Of a stretch of DNA of 61,548 bases, positions 36,508 to 45,930 are shown piece after piece. The position numbers and the translations under genes were made by a program. The DNA is from Flavobacterium hydatis (GTDB lineage Bacteria > Bacteroidota > Bacteroidia > Flavobacteriales > Flavobacteriaceae). Every line of letters starts with the position of its first letter. Within the stretch, counting starts at the first letter, position 1. The notes beneath the pieces were generated by a model. The model worked only from the letters and a program-made list of their open reading frames with translations. It was not told the DNA's origin and ran no database searches. The DNA is taken from the NCBI RefSeq assembly GCF_000737695.1, contig NZ_JPRM01000031.1, positions 1 through 61,548 on the forward strand. Reading direction: 5' to 3'.

Positions 36508-36969
36508 TTACAGCGTAGTTGTTTCAATAGATTGCTCTATAATTGAATTAATAATAGTCAAGGTACGTGGATCTTGTTCTCCTGAGAAAAAAGCATCTAA
36601 TATTTCCTGAAAAATAGGATGGCAGTTTTCTACCAAGGTAAAAAGTGTCATCGAAGAGCGCAATTTTCTAGCGTCTAACTCTCCCAAAAGTGATTCTGCC
36701 GATTTCATTTTATAAGTCAATAAAAGCTCAGAAATCTCTATAAGGTGTTTTCCTAAAATTGGGTGCTCCGCAAATGCTGTAGCTTCTTTTAAATCGGTAA
36801 TAGCATAAAAATTGGCTGTATCGCTAGTGCCTAAACCCGTAATTTGCGGAAAAATAAACCACATCCAGTTTCTTTCTTTCTTTCCCTTCTTAATTTCAGA
36901 AAGAGCAGTAAGATAGAGCTGGTTTTGTGCTTCTAAAAAACGGATTAAATCATTGTTTGAATGTGCCAT
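36508..36969 (-). CDS. DUF1810 family protein
   Basis: 153 residues covering the whole DUF1810 fold: FLEAQNQLYLTALSEIKKGK, WMWFIFPQITGLG, and a central AFAEHPILGKHL. Cytosolic, no signal. The family is widespread; some members are annotated calpastatin-like, but no activity is secure. Single gene with its own terminator. Confidence 0.9.
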   Translation of the reverse strand: MAHSNNDLIRFLEAQNQLYLTALSEIKKGKKERNWMWFIFPQITGLGTSDTANFYAITDLKEATAFAEHPILGKHLIEISELLLTYKMKSAESLLGELDARKLRSSMTLFTLVENCHPIFQEILDAFFSGEQDPRTLTIINSIIEQSIETTTL

Positions 36970-37347
36970 TGTTGTATTATATTATGTCAAAAAAGGGTGC
37001 AAAAGTACTAAAAAAGAAAGGTACTTCCTAATGGAAGACTCAGACTACGTGAGTTTTATGACTAAGTTGAGTAATAATCTTACTTAAAATTTTATAAAAT
37101 TTAGCTTCAAATAACTGATATAATTAAAAATACAATTCTATCGAAAAATTATAAAAAAAATCTCAATTTTAACAAACCCTCATCAAAGTTCAACTATTAT
37201 AAATCAATTTTAAAGACAAATTTACTTCATCTGTTCGTCATCGCTCGAGTCATCAATTATCACATTTAGTAAATTAATTTCTCTGACTAAGTTAATCATT
37301 AAGAGATATCCAAATTGTTAAAATTCAGATTTGTTTTTTTGTATTTC
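36970..37347. other. AT-rich gap with a repeat fragment
   Basis: No gene seen. At 37224-37252 lies ACTTCATCTGTTCGTCATCG, followed by CTCGAGTC, which matches the inner part of the 118-bp inverted repeat at 49960-50077 (50029-50057) with small changes. Confidence 0.6.
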
Positions 37348-38190
37348 TTAAAGATTTCTTTTCATTTCAAATTGCGAAATGGTATACGGTATATTTAAAT
37401 TTTTTATAAAACCTTTTGCTTCTACAGAACTATTCTGAATATTATATACTAATAATTCATTTTGATCTACAGCATTACTAATATGATTACATAAACTCGT
37501 ACCAATACCTTTACGGCGATATTCAGGAGATACAGCTACTTGATTAATTTTTCTTGATGTGGGATTATATATAGCATAACCTATTAATGCATCATTTATA
37601 TATGCACCAAGAATTTGAGAAGATGCTATACTATTGCTAATACTCATAACATCGTTTTGCCATGAAGGTTCAATATCCCAAAAAGATTTAAACAAATCCC
37701 ATTCTGGAACAAGGAGACTCTTTATAACAACTTTAGGGTTTATATCTAATGCAGGTACGCTCCCTCTAAAACAATCTAACTTTCTGTGGATTGTATAACC
37801 CATTTTCTCGTAAACGCGTATTGCAGGATGATTTCCTTCTATAACCTCTAATACCATTTGCTTTACCCCAAGTTTTTCTAATTTAGGAACTAAAACGTCA
37901 TACATTTTACCAACTAAACCTTTCCCTCTATAATCAGGAATAACTCCTGTTGCTGCATTATATGCTATAAATTCTGTGTTTGTAGTATTTAAAGCGTGTA
38001 GCATAAAACCAACTAATTTATCTTCGGCATAAACTCCGATAGATAAATCTAATTTAATTCCTTCAGCATTAATTTTGGATTGTAATTGTTCTAAAGTAAG
38101 ACTAAAAGGCACGATATAATCTGAAAAAGACAAATTAATAACGTCTAATAAATCTTTGAGATTGACATTTTCTAAACTTTTTATTTCCAT
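37348..38190 (-). CDS. Tandem GNAT acetyltransferase
   Basis: 280 residues with two GNAT-like halves. The N-terminal half has PDYRGKGLVGKMYDVLVP and MVLEVIEGNHPAIRVYEKMG; the C-terminal half has QVAVSPEYRRKGIGTSLCNH with the R-x-x-G-x-[GA] acetyl-CoA loop. The N-terminal loop reads YRGKGLVG, also suited to CoA binding. Cytosolic N- or O-acetyltransferase; substrate unknown. Confidence 0.87.
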   Translation of the reverse strand: MEIKSLENVNLKDLLDVINLSFSDYIVPFSLTLEQLQSKINAEGIKLDLSIGVYAEDKLVGFMLHALNTTNTEFIAYNAATGVIPDYRGKGLVGKMYDVLVPKLEKLGVKQMVLEVIEGNHPAIRVYEKMGYTIHRKLDCFRGSVPALDINPKVVIKSLLVPEWDLFKSFWDIEPSWQNDVMSISNSIASSQILGAYINDALIGYAIYNPTSRKINQVAVSPEYRRKGIGTSLCNHISNAVDQNELLVYNIQNSSVEAKGFIKNLNIPYTISQFEMKRNL

Positions 38191-38530
38191 TTTTTATTCT
38201 AAAGTTTTTGAGTTTAAGGTTAAGATTCTCTAGTTCTTCAAGAGTTTTCTGAAAATCTAAATAGAGAAAATCAAATATACATTTTATGTAAAAAACTAAG
38301 GTCGAGTATTTTTTATTTTTATTAAAAAACAGGTGAGAATTTAATAGATTTCGCAACATCTACATAGCAATTTTACATGAGAATTATCTAATTCTCAAAT
38401 TGATAGATTGTCATATTTTCAAATTTATTGGTATTAAATAAAAATTATCAAATTAGCAGATTATGCTCTTATTTTATTGTCTTAATTGTAATTAAATTAA
38501 ATAAGGACTTTTTTTCATAAACTTATGTTA

Positions 38531-38538
38531 TATATTTG
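38531..38538 (+). promoter_or_regulatory. Candidate -7 box for the B12 riboswitch transcript
   Basis: TATATTTG matches TAnnTTTG and lies just before the riboswitch, placing a start near 38545. No convincing -33 TTG was seen. Confidence 0.5.
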
Positions 38539-38548
38539 CTCAAAATTT

Positions 38549-38735
38549 TGGTCTACTTTTTCTTAAAAATTTAAGAAGAAATAGTTAAAAGGGAATCAGG
38601 TGTAAATCCTGAACAGACCCGCTACTGTAAGTTCTATATAAGTCTTTAAACGTTACTAATGCCACTGTTCGTGCCGCGGATGGGAAGGTTGTTTAAAGAT
38701 GGAACAAGTCAGGAGACCTGCCAAGATCACATAGT
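38549..38735 (+). ncRNA. Cobalamin (B12) riboswitch
   Basis: Landmarks appear in the right order: GGGAATCAGGTG (38591-38602), CCTGAACAGACCCGCTACTG (from 38608), GCCACTG (38661-38667), GGGAAGG (38682-38688) and the B12 box AAGTCAGGAGACCTGCC (38706-38722). It binds adenosyl- or aqua-type cobalamin in the nascent mRNA and lowers expression of the downstream receptor operon when B12 is plentiful. An extra hairpin (TTCTTAAA/TTTAAGAA) precedes the core at about 38560-38577. The choice between transcription and translation control cannot be read here; no U-tract hairpin is obvious before 38857. Confidence 0.97.
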
Positions 38736-38856
38736 TTAAAACTTTCGAGGAATAAAGTTGAAGAACAAGAAAATTAGCCTGTTATTATATAGCGGGACTT
38801 TCTTATTATGCTTCTTGATTATTACATCGCGAAAAGTTTTTATAATTTATTTAGTG

Positions 38857-40905
38857 ATGTATATTACAAACAAAAAGCTTTTATCCGTTTTTATCTTATT
38901 TACTCCATTTTTGCTTCATTCTCAAGCAAGCAATGATAGTATTCGTAAATTAAAAGAAGTCATTCTAAAGGCTAAACCTAACCAAGAAGTAATTCCTGTG
39001 CAAAGTCTTTCAGGCAAATTACTAGAAAATTTAGCGAGTCATAATGTTGCCGACGCACTTAGGTATTTTGCAGGAGTCCAAATTAAAGATTATGGTGGTC
39101 TTGGCGGACTTAAAACTGTAGATGTTCGTAATATGGGAACACATCACGTAGGTGTTTTTTATGACGGAATACAATTAGGAAATGCTCAAAACGGAGTTAC
39201 AGATTTAGGGAAGTATTCGCTAGACGACATGGAATCTCTTACGATGTATAATGGTCAGAAAAGCGAAATATTTCAATCCGCAAAAGATTTTGCAGCAGCA
39301 TCTACCATTTATTTAAGAACAAAACGACCTGTTTTTGAAGGAAATAAAAAAACAAATTTATTGGTACGGTTTAAAACCATGACTATAAATTATTTTGATC
39401 CTTCCTTTAGATGGGAGCAAAAGCTAAGTAACAAAGTTAGCATGAGCGTGAGTTCTGAATATATAAAGTCTAATGGCGAATATAAATTTAGATACAAAAG
39501 AAACAACCAAGATGGTAGCGTAGCCTACGATACTACTGCTACAAGACATAATAGTGATATTGAAGCTTTGAGAATTGAATCTGGACTTTTCGGAAAGATA
39601 AATAATGGTTCCTGGGATGCTAAAGTTTATTATTACGACTCAGATAGGGGAGCGCCGGGAGCAATTGTCGAAAATAAATTCTCTGACGGTTTTAGACAAT
39701 ACGATAAGAATTTCTTCACTCAGGCATCTATCGTAAAGGATTTTACAAAAAGATATAAATTTCAGGCAAAGGCAAAATACGCTTATGATTATACGCATTA
39801 TGTTGCCAGAGATACTACGAATATTTTAGGCGAAACGGTAACCGAAGGAGCACAATCAGACGATAGTTATTATCAGCAAGAAATATACTTCTCGGCAGTA
39901 AATATGTACAACATTTTACCTACATGGGATGTTTCGTTAGCTACAGATTTTCAATACAATAAACTAGACGCTACAAGAAAAGGTATAAAAACTCAATTCT
40001 CTTATCCACAACGTTATACAGCATTATTTGCTTTGGCAAGTTCTTTTAGGCTAGGGCAATTTAAAGCTTTAGGTAGTGTAGTGGGTACTTATGTTCAGGA
40101 AGAAGTACGATATAATGCCAAAGCTCCCGACAAAAAAGAGTTTACTCCTGCATTATTTCTAGGTTATACACCATTTAAGGACTACGATTTTAACTTGAGA
40201 GCATTTGCAAAACGTATTTTCCGAATGCCAACTTTTAATGATTTGTATTATACTATGGTCGGATCTAGTACTTTGAGACCCGAATATATGAATCAGTACG
40301 ATGTTGGGTTTACCTATAATTTTCCTGTAAACAATGTTTTCTTAGACAAACTTTCTATTCAGGTTGATGGTTATTATACCAACACCAAAGATAAAATTGT
40401 GGCTGCCCCAACAGGAAATTTATTCCGATGGATGATGACTAATATGGGGCAAGTAAAAGGAAAAGGGATAGAATCGGTACTTAATATAGGAATGCATATT
40501 AATAAATTAAATCTATCTGCAAACCTGACTTATACCTATTCTGAAAGCAGAGATTATACAAAATTTGCAGGTTTAGAATTGTCATCTTACGGAGATCAGA
40601 TTCCTTATACTCCGTGGCATAGTGGCTCTGGGATATTAAATGCTGATTATAAAACCTGGAATTTTAACTACAGCTTTGTTTATGTAGGTAAGCGATATAA
40701 TGGTAATGTCAACAATATCAAAATCAACGAAATTCAGCCTTGGTACACCCACGATTTGGCAGTACAAAAGTCTTTTGCTTTAAGTAAATATTTAATAAAA
40801 GGAACAATAGAGGTAAACAATGTACTAAACCAGCAATATGAGGTTATATACAATTACCCAATGCCGGGACGAACAATGAAATTTATAATAAGTATTGCGC
40901 TATGA
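38857..40905 (+). CDS. btuB: BtuB-like TonB-dependent cobalamin receptor
   Basis: 682 residues from the ATG at 38857, chosen because it opens a clean signal peptide (MYITNKKLLSVFILFTPFLL); an in-frame TTG at 38758 would add 33 residues next to the riboswitch and is unlikely. The plug domain (about 35-160) has NVADALRYFAGVQIKDYGG and DVRNMGTHHVGVFYDGIQLG; the 22-strand barrel ends with MKFIISIAL. It moves B12 across the outer membrane with TonB energy. Placement directly behind the B12 riboswitch fixes the substrate. Its stop overlaps the next start by 4 nt. Confidence 0.93.
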   Translation: MYITNKKLLSVFILFTPFLLHSQASNDSIRKLKEVILKAKPNQEVIPVQSLSGKLLENLASHNVADALRYFAGVQIKDYGGLGGLKTVDVRNMGTHHVGVFYDGIQLGNAQNGVTDLGKYSLDDMESLTMYNGQKSEIFQSAKDFAAASTIYLRTKRPVFEGNKKTNLLVRFKTMTINYFDPSFRWEQKLSNKVSMSVSSEYIKSNGEYKFRYKRNNQDGSVAYDTTATRHNSDIEALRIESGLFGKINNGSWDAKVYYYDSDRGAPGAIVENKFSDGFRQYDKNFFTQASIVKDFTKRYKFQAKAKYAYDYTHYVARDTTNILGETVTEGAQSDDSYYQQEIYFSAVNMYNILPTWDVSLATDFQYNKLDATRKGIKTQFSYPQRYTALFALASSFRLGQFKALGSVVGTYVQEEVRYNAKAPDKKEFTPALFLGYTPFKDYDFNLRAFAKRIFRMPTFNDLYYTMVGSSTLRPEYMNQYDVGFTYNFPVNNVFLDKLSIQVDGYYTNTKDKIVAAPTGNLFRWMMTNMGQVKGKGIESVLNIGMHINKLNLSANLTYTYSESRDYTKFAGLELSSYGDQIPYTPWHSGSGILNADYKTWNFNYSFVYVGKRYNGNVNNIKINEIQPWYTHDLAVQKSFALSKYLIKGTIEVNNVLNQQYEVIYNYPMPGRTMKFIISIAL

Positions 40906-42047
40906 AAAAGATCACGACACAATTAATCCTTGGTTTATTTATAGCCCTTGCTTTTGTTTCTTGTAGAGAAGAAGAAACCATTTTTCCATCAACAGATAAA
41001 AGCGTTGCCGCACCAAGAAGTGATGGCAAAATAGAAGGTTTTTATTTGCTTAACGAGGGTAATATGGGGATGAACCGGGCAAGCATCGATGTATTTAATT
41101 ATAGAACCGGAAACTATACAACCGATATTTATTCGGAACGTAACCCTACAGTAATTAAGGAATTAGGCGATGTAGGCAACGATATAAAAATTTATGGTAA
41201 CAAGGTTTATGCCGTAATAAACTGCTCTAATAAAGTTGAAATAATCGATAAATGGTCGGCTAAACGTATTAAGAAAATTGATATTCCTAATTGTCGCTAT
41301 GTCGCTTTTTATAAAAACAAAGCTTATGTAAGTTCTTATTCTGGCCCAGTAGCCATAGATCCTAACGCAGAGATAGGTTTTGTTGCCGAAATTGATACGA
41401 CATCATTAGAAATAAAACGGAAAGTAAACGTAGGATATCAGCCAGAACAAATGGTGGTAAGCAACGGAAAATTATATGTAGCAAATTCTGGAGGCTACAG
41501 AGTTCCTAATTATGACAGAACGGTATCGGTAATAGATCTTGAAACTTTTACCGAAATAAAAAAGATAGATGTAGGCATAAACCTTTATAGTATGCAAATA
41601 GATAGTAGAGGAGATATTTATGTTAGTTCCAGAGGAGATTATTACAATACGCCATCGAATCTTTTTGTAATTGATACCAAAACCGATGAGAAGAAATTGC
41701 AACTCGATATTCCGGTTCTGGGAATGTGTCTGGTAGATGATTTACTTTATTACTATAGTGTATCATGGAGTTATCTTACCAATAGTAATAAAGTAACCTA
41801 CGGAATAATAGACACTAAAACCAAGAAAATAATAACCGATAAGATTATCACAGACGGCACCGATAAACAAATAATGATTCCTTACGGACTACAAATAAAT
41901 CCCGAAACGAAAGAAATTTATATCACCGACGCTCAAAATTATGTTGTAACGGGGTATATCTATTGCTTTACGCCCGATGGTAAACTAAAATGGAAAACCA
42001 CGGCAGGAAATATACCTGCACATATTGCTTTTATAACCAAAAACTAA
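40902..42047 (+). CDS. btuG: BtuG-like beta-propeller surface lipoprotein
   Basis: 381 residues; lipobox FVSCREEE with Cys21. The rest is a YncE/DUF5074-type propeller with recurring blade motifs (NGKLYVANSGG, TVSVIDLETFTEIKKIDVG, NLFVIDTKTD, IPYGLQINPETKEIYITDA). In Bacteroides, BtuG is a propeller lipoprotein that binds B12 very tightly and caps BtuB. The same order, riboswitch control and ATGA overlap with btuB make this the likely counterpart. The gene name is by analogy; binding is not shown here. Confidence 0.85.
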   Translation: MKKITTQLILGLFIALAFVSCREEETIFPSTDKSVAAPRSDGKIEGFYLLNEGNMGMNRASIDVFNYRTGNYTTDIYSERNPTVIKELGDVGNDIKIYGNKVYAVINCSNKVEIIDKWSAKRIKKIDIPNCRYVAFYKNKAYVSSYSGPVAIDPNAEIGFVAEIDTTSLEIKRKVNVGYQPEQMVVSNGKLYVANSGGYRVPNYDRTVSVIDLETFTEIKKIDVGINLYSMQIDSRGDIYVSSRGDYYNTPSNLFVIDTKTDEKKLQLDIPVLGMCLVDDLLYYYSVSWSYLTNSNKVTYGIIDTKTKKIITDKIITDGTDKQIMIPYGLQINPETKEIYITDAQNYVVTGYIYCFTPDGKLKWKTTAGNIPAHIAFITKN

Positions 42048-42059
42048 AATAGTAACATC

Positions 42060-43352
42060 ATGTATAACAAATCTTTAAAACACTTCCGAACGCTATTGCT
42101 TATACTCGCAGCAGCATTAGTTACCAATTGTTCCAGTGGCGACGATGGTTCTGATAATAGCAATCCGCCTACAGGAGGTATTGGTAACAATGAGTATAAT
42201 GCGCAAAGAGCCACAATAGTACCAATTACAGTAAATAGTACCGTAAGTGCTAGTGCTACTTATAGTTGGAGCGTAACAAATTCTCCATCCGAAAATTATT
42301 CTTTGGCAAACAACACCGCAAAAGAAGTCTTATTTGCAGCAGCAGAAATAGGAACCTACGAACTTACTGTAGTTATAACGGATAACGGAAACACACAAAC
42401 TCAAAAAATAAAAGTTCATGTAAGCAAAGAAGCTAAGGAATACAAAACTTTTATTGCAAAAGTATTTGATTTTAAACCAGCACCAGGACAATTTATAAAT
42501 GATTTACCAGCAGCTAATGATGGTGAAACATACGATAAAATTTTAGGCAGAGCCAATACTTATCTAACCAAGAAAAACGGAGATCTGATTTCGCTTGGAG
42601 CATTTGGTGGTTATATTGTTTTCGGGTTTGACCATACAGTTGTAAACGTAAAAGGCAAACGCGATTTTAGGGTTTTAGGCAATGCTTTTTGGGCAGAAGC
42701 AAATCCTAATCCAGATTCATCCATGCGCGGTGGTAGTAGCGAAGCTGGAGTTATAATGGTTTCTTACGACAAAAATAAAAACGGACTTCCTGATGATGAA
42801 TGGTATGAGATAGAAGGGGCAGGGCATAAAATGGCGAAAACTATCGCTAATTATGAAATTACGTATTATAGACCAGACCCGAATAAAATTCCAGTTCCAG
42901 GAGGCGGTACAGGATCTGTACTTTTTACAGATATAGAGTATATATACTGGAAAGACAATCAAGGAAAAGATGGCTATTTAGCACAAAACAATGCCTACAA
43001 TCATTCTTTAGATTATTGGCCAAAATGGCTAAAAGATCAAGAAAAAATCACTTTTAAAGGTACACGATTACCAGATAATGCTGTTGACGAAAGCGGAACA
43101 GGAAGTTATTTTGTTCAGTACGCATTTTTATACGGTTATGCAGATAATGCTCCAAATACTGATAACGACTCTGCAATAGATATTGATTGGGCGATTGATA
43201 AAAACGGAAACAAAATTCATTTACCAGGAGTCGATTTTGTAAAAGTTTACAACGGACTTAATCAGCAAGCAGGATGGTTAGGAGAAACTTCTACCGAAAT
43301 TATGGGAGCCAACGATTTGCACCTTTTAGGAGAAAATATTCCAACCCGATAA
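42060..43352 (+). CDS. B12-operon surface lipoprotein, paralog 1 of 3
   Basis: 430 residues; lipobox with Cys22 in ALVTNCSSGDDG, where the acidic residues after Cys fit the Flavobacteria surface-export signal. An Ig/PKD-like N-terminal domain (about 40-125) precedes a conserved C-terminal domain with FKPAPGQFINDLP, GAFGGYIVFGFDHTVVN, DDEWYEIEGAGH and IDIDWAIDKNGNKIHLPGVD. It shares these motifs with the next two genes. Annotators usually call such genes cell surface protein. Co-transcribed with btuB and btuG, so a role in cobalamin or corrinoid capture is likely, unproven. Confidence 0.8.
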   Translation: MYNKSLKHFRTLLLILAAALVTNCSSGDDGSDNSNPPTGGIGNNEYNAQRATIVPITVNSTVSASATYSWSVTNSPSENYSLANNTAKEVLFAAAEIGTYELTVVITDNGNTQTQKIKVHVSKEAKEYKTFIAKVFDFKPAPGQFINDLPAANDGETYDKILGRANTYLTKKNGDLISLGAFGGYIVFGFDHTVVNVKGKRDFRVLGNAFWAEANPNPDSSMRGGSSEAGVIMVSYDKNKNGLPDDEWYEIEGAGHKMAKTIANYEITYYRPDPNKIPVPGGGTGSVLFTDIEYIYWKDNQGKDGYLAQNNAYNHSLDYWPKWLKDQEKITFKGTRLPDNAVDESGTGSYFVQYAFLYGYADNAPNTDNDSAIDIDWAIDKNGNKIHLPGVDFVKVYNGLNQQAGWLGETSTEIMGANDLHLLGENIPTR

Positions 43353-43384
43353 TAAATTAACCAAAACCATTATATACCAAGACC

Positions 43385-44626
43385 ATGAAAAAAAATGTTA
43401 CCCATTTATTATTCCTCGCCCTCTTATTTGTAGGATGCAGCAGCAATGATGATGATACAAAACCTGTAGACGAAGCTAAGAATTCAATAGCAATTACACT
43501 TCAAGAAAAACATGATATAACTACATTTAGTGTATTAAATATAAATGCATCAGCTACTGTTACAAACCCAACTTATCAATGGGTAATGACAAAAAATCCC
43601 GTTAATAAAACCACCGATTCTATTGTTGGGAATACTAAAGATTTAAGATTCATTGCGCTATATTCAGGAGCATACGAACTTACATTAAACGTATCGGCAG
43701 ATGGAAAAAAAGGAAGTAAAAAAACAATAGTTAATGTAACTAATGAGGCTAAAAATTACAATCCTTATATAACATCAATCTACGATTTTGATCCTGCACC
43801 GGGAATGTTTGCCAACGATTTATTTAAAACAGGATTTACAAAAGATGATGTAGTACGAACTGCATTAGGTAGAATCAATGAAACCAATGTAGGCTACCAA
43901 TTGGACTTAGGTGGTTTTGGAGGTTCTATTATTGTAGGTTTTGATCATACTGTTATCAATACTCCGGGTGAAAGTGATTTTAAAATATATGGAGGAGATT
44001 TAACAGACAAAGCCAATCCGCCAGCACCAGGATTGATATATGTTGCTTATGATAAAAATGGTAACGGAAAACCAGACGAAGACGAATGGTATGAAATTAT
44101 AGGAAGTCAGCATACAAAAGCAAACACAATTAAGAATTTTAAAATTACGTATCACAAAAAAGCTGCGGGAGTGCCTGTAGTTGTGGGAGGACCTAATGAT
44201 ATGTTCTCTGATCGTGAGCACGTTTTTTGCGAAAACAATCAGCCTGAATCGTATTATATGCCAAGATCTAAGAGTAAAAAAGAATATTATCCTTTATGGA
44301 CGGCTCAAAATACAGTTACGTATGAAGGAACAAAACTAAATGTTGATTTTGTTACGGCACGCCCGGGACAAACTACATTATGGAATTTTACTCCTCCACA
44401 ATGGGGATATGCAAATGCTGTCGATCCAAATATTGATATTGACTGGGCAGTAGATAAAAACGGGAATAAAGCCAATCTTCCGGGAATCAATTTTATAAAA
44501 GTAGTAAACTGCGTTAGCGAGCCAATGGGTCTTTGCCATCAACAATCTTCTATGGCTACCAGGTTTGCAGGCGCTGCAGATCTTCATTTATTAAAAAAAT
44601 ACAATTTAAAAAAAGTAAAAGAATAA
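43385..44626 (+). CDS. B12-operon surface lipoprotein, paralog 2 of 3
   Basis: 413 residues; lipobox LFVGCSSNDDD (Cys18). Same two-part build as its neighbours: Ig-like N-terminal domain, then FDPAPGMFANDLF, GGFGGSIIVGFDHTVIN, EDEWYEIIGSQHTKA and IDIDWAVDKNGNKANLPGIN. The C-terminal part includes an extra Cys pair region (VNCVSEPMGLCHQQ) absent from the other two. The distinct C-terminus may change the ligand or tie the loop with a disulfide. Same operon, 32 nt after paralog 1. Confidence 0.8.
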   Translation: MKKNVTHLLFLALLFVGCSSNDDDTKPVDEAKNSIAITLQEKHDITTFSVLNINASATVTNPTYQWVMTKNPVNKTTDSIVGNTKDLRFIALYSGAYELTLNVSADGKKGSKKTIVNVTNEAKNYNPYITSIYDFDPAPGMFANDLFKTGFTKDDVVRTALGRINETNVGYQLDLGGFGGSIIVGFDHTVINTPGESDFKIYGGDLTDKANPPAPGLIYVAYDKNGNGKPDEDEWYEIIGSQHTKANTIKNFKITYHKKAAGVPVVVGGPNDMFSDREHVFCENNQPESYYMPRSKSKKEYYPLWTAQNTVTYEGTKLNVDFVTARPGQTTLWNFTPPQWGYANAVDPNIDIDWAVDKNGNKANLPGINFIKVVNCVSEPMGLCHQQSSMATRFAGAADLHLLKKYNLKKVKE

Positions 44627-44630
44627 GTAT

Positions 44631-45854
44631 ATGAAAAAGTATTTAAAACATAGTTTGTTTCTAGTAGCTATTGGTGCTTTTTATAGCTGTAGTAGTGATG
44701 ATTCTAAACCCGAAGATATTAAAACAGAACCAGTAAAAGAGGCAACTATTGCATTAAAACTGGCTTCGGATTTTACAGTAAGCAGATACAATGTAGTAGC
44801 GATAGATCCAGAGGTTATTATAGAAAACAGTAATGATGCCGTTGCGCAATACAAATGGACAGTAAAAGTTTCTGGTAAAGATGGCATTGTAAAAGATTCT
44901 GTTATTGGAGACACTAAGACTTTACAGTTTATAGCGCCAAAAGCAGCTAATTATGCAGTAGATTTAACTGTAACATTGGGTAAACTTGTAAAACAAGCGG
45001 CTACAAAAGTTACCGTTTCAGAAACGGACAAAACCTATACTTCAAAAGCATTATCGATTATCGATTATTTACCTGCACCTAGTTATAGTAGTGACAATCT
45101 TGCTTTTTCTACCAAAGCCGAAGTTATGGCACAAATACAGTCTGATCTTGCAGAAGGAAATGTTGTTCCATTGGGAACATTTGGCGGATATATAGTTACA
45201 GCATTTGACCATACGGTTATAAACGCTTACGGCAAACGTGATTTTACGATTTTGATGAATGAGAACAGCGGTAGCTTGAAATTTTCTCCTGTAAGCATAT
45301 ATGTTGCCTATGATGCAAATAAAAATGGTATTGCAGACGAAAACGAATGGTATGAAATTGCTGGTAGTGAACATAATAAATCGACTACAGTTAAGAATTA
45401 TGAAATTACATACAACAAACCAAACCCAAGTAAACCAGCCGTAACAGGTACGAAAGACTGGCAGTTTGATAAAGAATATCTTAAATGGACAGATAATAAA
45501 AATGCATCCAACTTTATTACAAAAACAAAAAAATGGAGACGCTATAATTATTATCCACAATGGTTGGGAGAATCATATACACTAAAAGGAACAAAAATAT
45601 ACTTGCCTGTAAAAGATGTAAGCGATGGCGATGGTACAACGTATAATGTAGGAACTTTTGAGTGGGGTTATGGCGGAATCAAAGATCCATCAATAGATAT
45701 TAGTTGGGCTGTAGATAATAACGGAAAGAAAGTTCATTTACCAGGAATCGATTTTGTTAAAGTATACGTTTCGACATTTGCAGAAGCAGGCGCTACAGAT
45801 TTGGTAACCAATTACTTTAGTCAAGCTGAAGATTTGAATTTTGCAAAAAAATAA
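44631..45854 (+). CDS. B12-operon surface lipoprotein, paralog 3 of 3
   Basis: 407 residues; lipobox GAFYSCSSDDSK (Cys20). Ig-like N-terminal domain (about 40-135) and the shared C-terminal domain: YLPAPSYSSDNLA, GTFGGYIVTAFDHTVIN, ENEWYEIAGSEHNKS, IDISWAVDNNGKKVHLPGID. It starts 4 nt after the stop of paralog 2. Compared with paralogs 1 and 2, the Asp-x-Asp (DID) becomes DIS in the terminal motif. Same predicted surface location and B12-regulated expression. Confidence 0.8.
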   Translation: MKKYLKHSLFLVAIGAFYSCSSDDSKPEDIKTEPVKEATIALKLASDFTVSRYNVVAIDPEVIIENSNDAVAQYKWTVKVSGKDGIVKDSVIGDTKTLQFIAPKAANYAVDLTVTLGKLVKQAATKVTVSETDKTYTSKALSIIDYLPAPSYSSDNLAFSTKAEVMAQIQSDLAEGNVVPLGTFGGYIVTAFDHTVINAYGKRDFTILMNENSGSLKFSPVSIYVAYDANKNGIADENEWYEIAGSEHNKSTTVKNYEITYNKPNPSKPAVTGTKDWQFDKEYLKWTDNKNASNFITKTKKWRRYNYYPQWLGESYTLKGTKIYLPVKDVSDGDGTTYNVGTFEWGYGGIKDPSIDISWAVDNNGKKVHLPGIDFVKVYVSTFAEAGATDLVTNYFSQAEDLNFAKK

Positions 45855-45930
45855 ATAATTAAAACCGCATATTAAATGCATTGTTACTCAAGTAATTAAA
45901 TAAGAATATTAACCCCTAATTTTATAAATA

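Noticed and set aside
38135..38359. 74-codon minus-strand frame overlapping the GNAT start
   Set aside because: It overlaps the start of the double GNAT gene in another frame and shows no family features or export signal.
38758..38856. N-terminal extension of the BtuB-like receptor from a TTG codon
   Set aside because: It would begin next to the riboswitch and place a second hydrophobic segment before a clear signal peptide starting at 38857.
45069..45560. 163-codon minus-strand frame within the third B12 paralog
   Set aside because: Cys/Ile/Phe-rich antisense sequence with no recognisable domain, opposite a well-supported lipoprotein gene.
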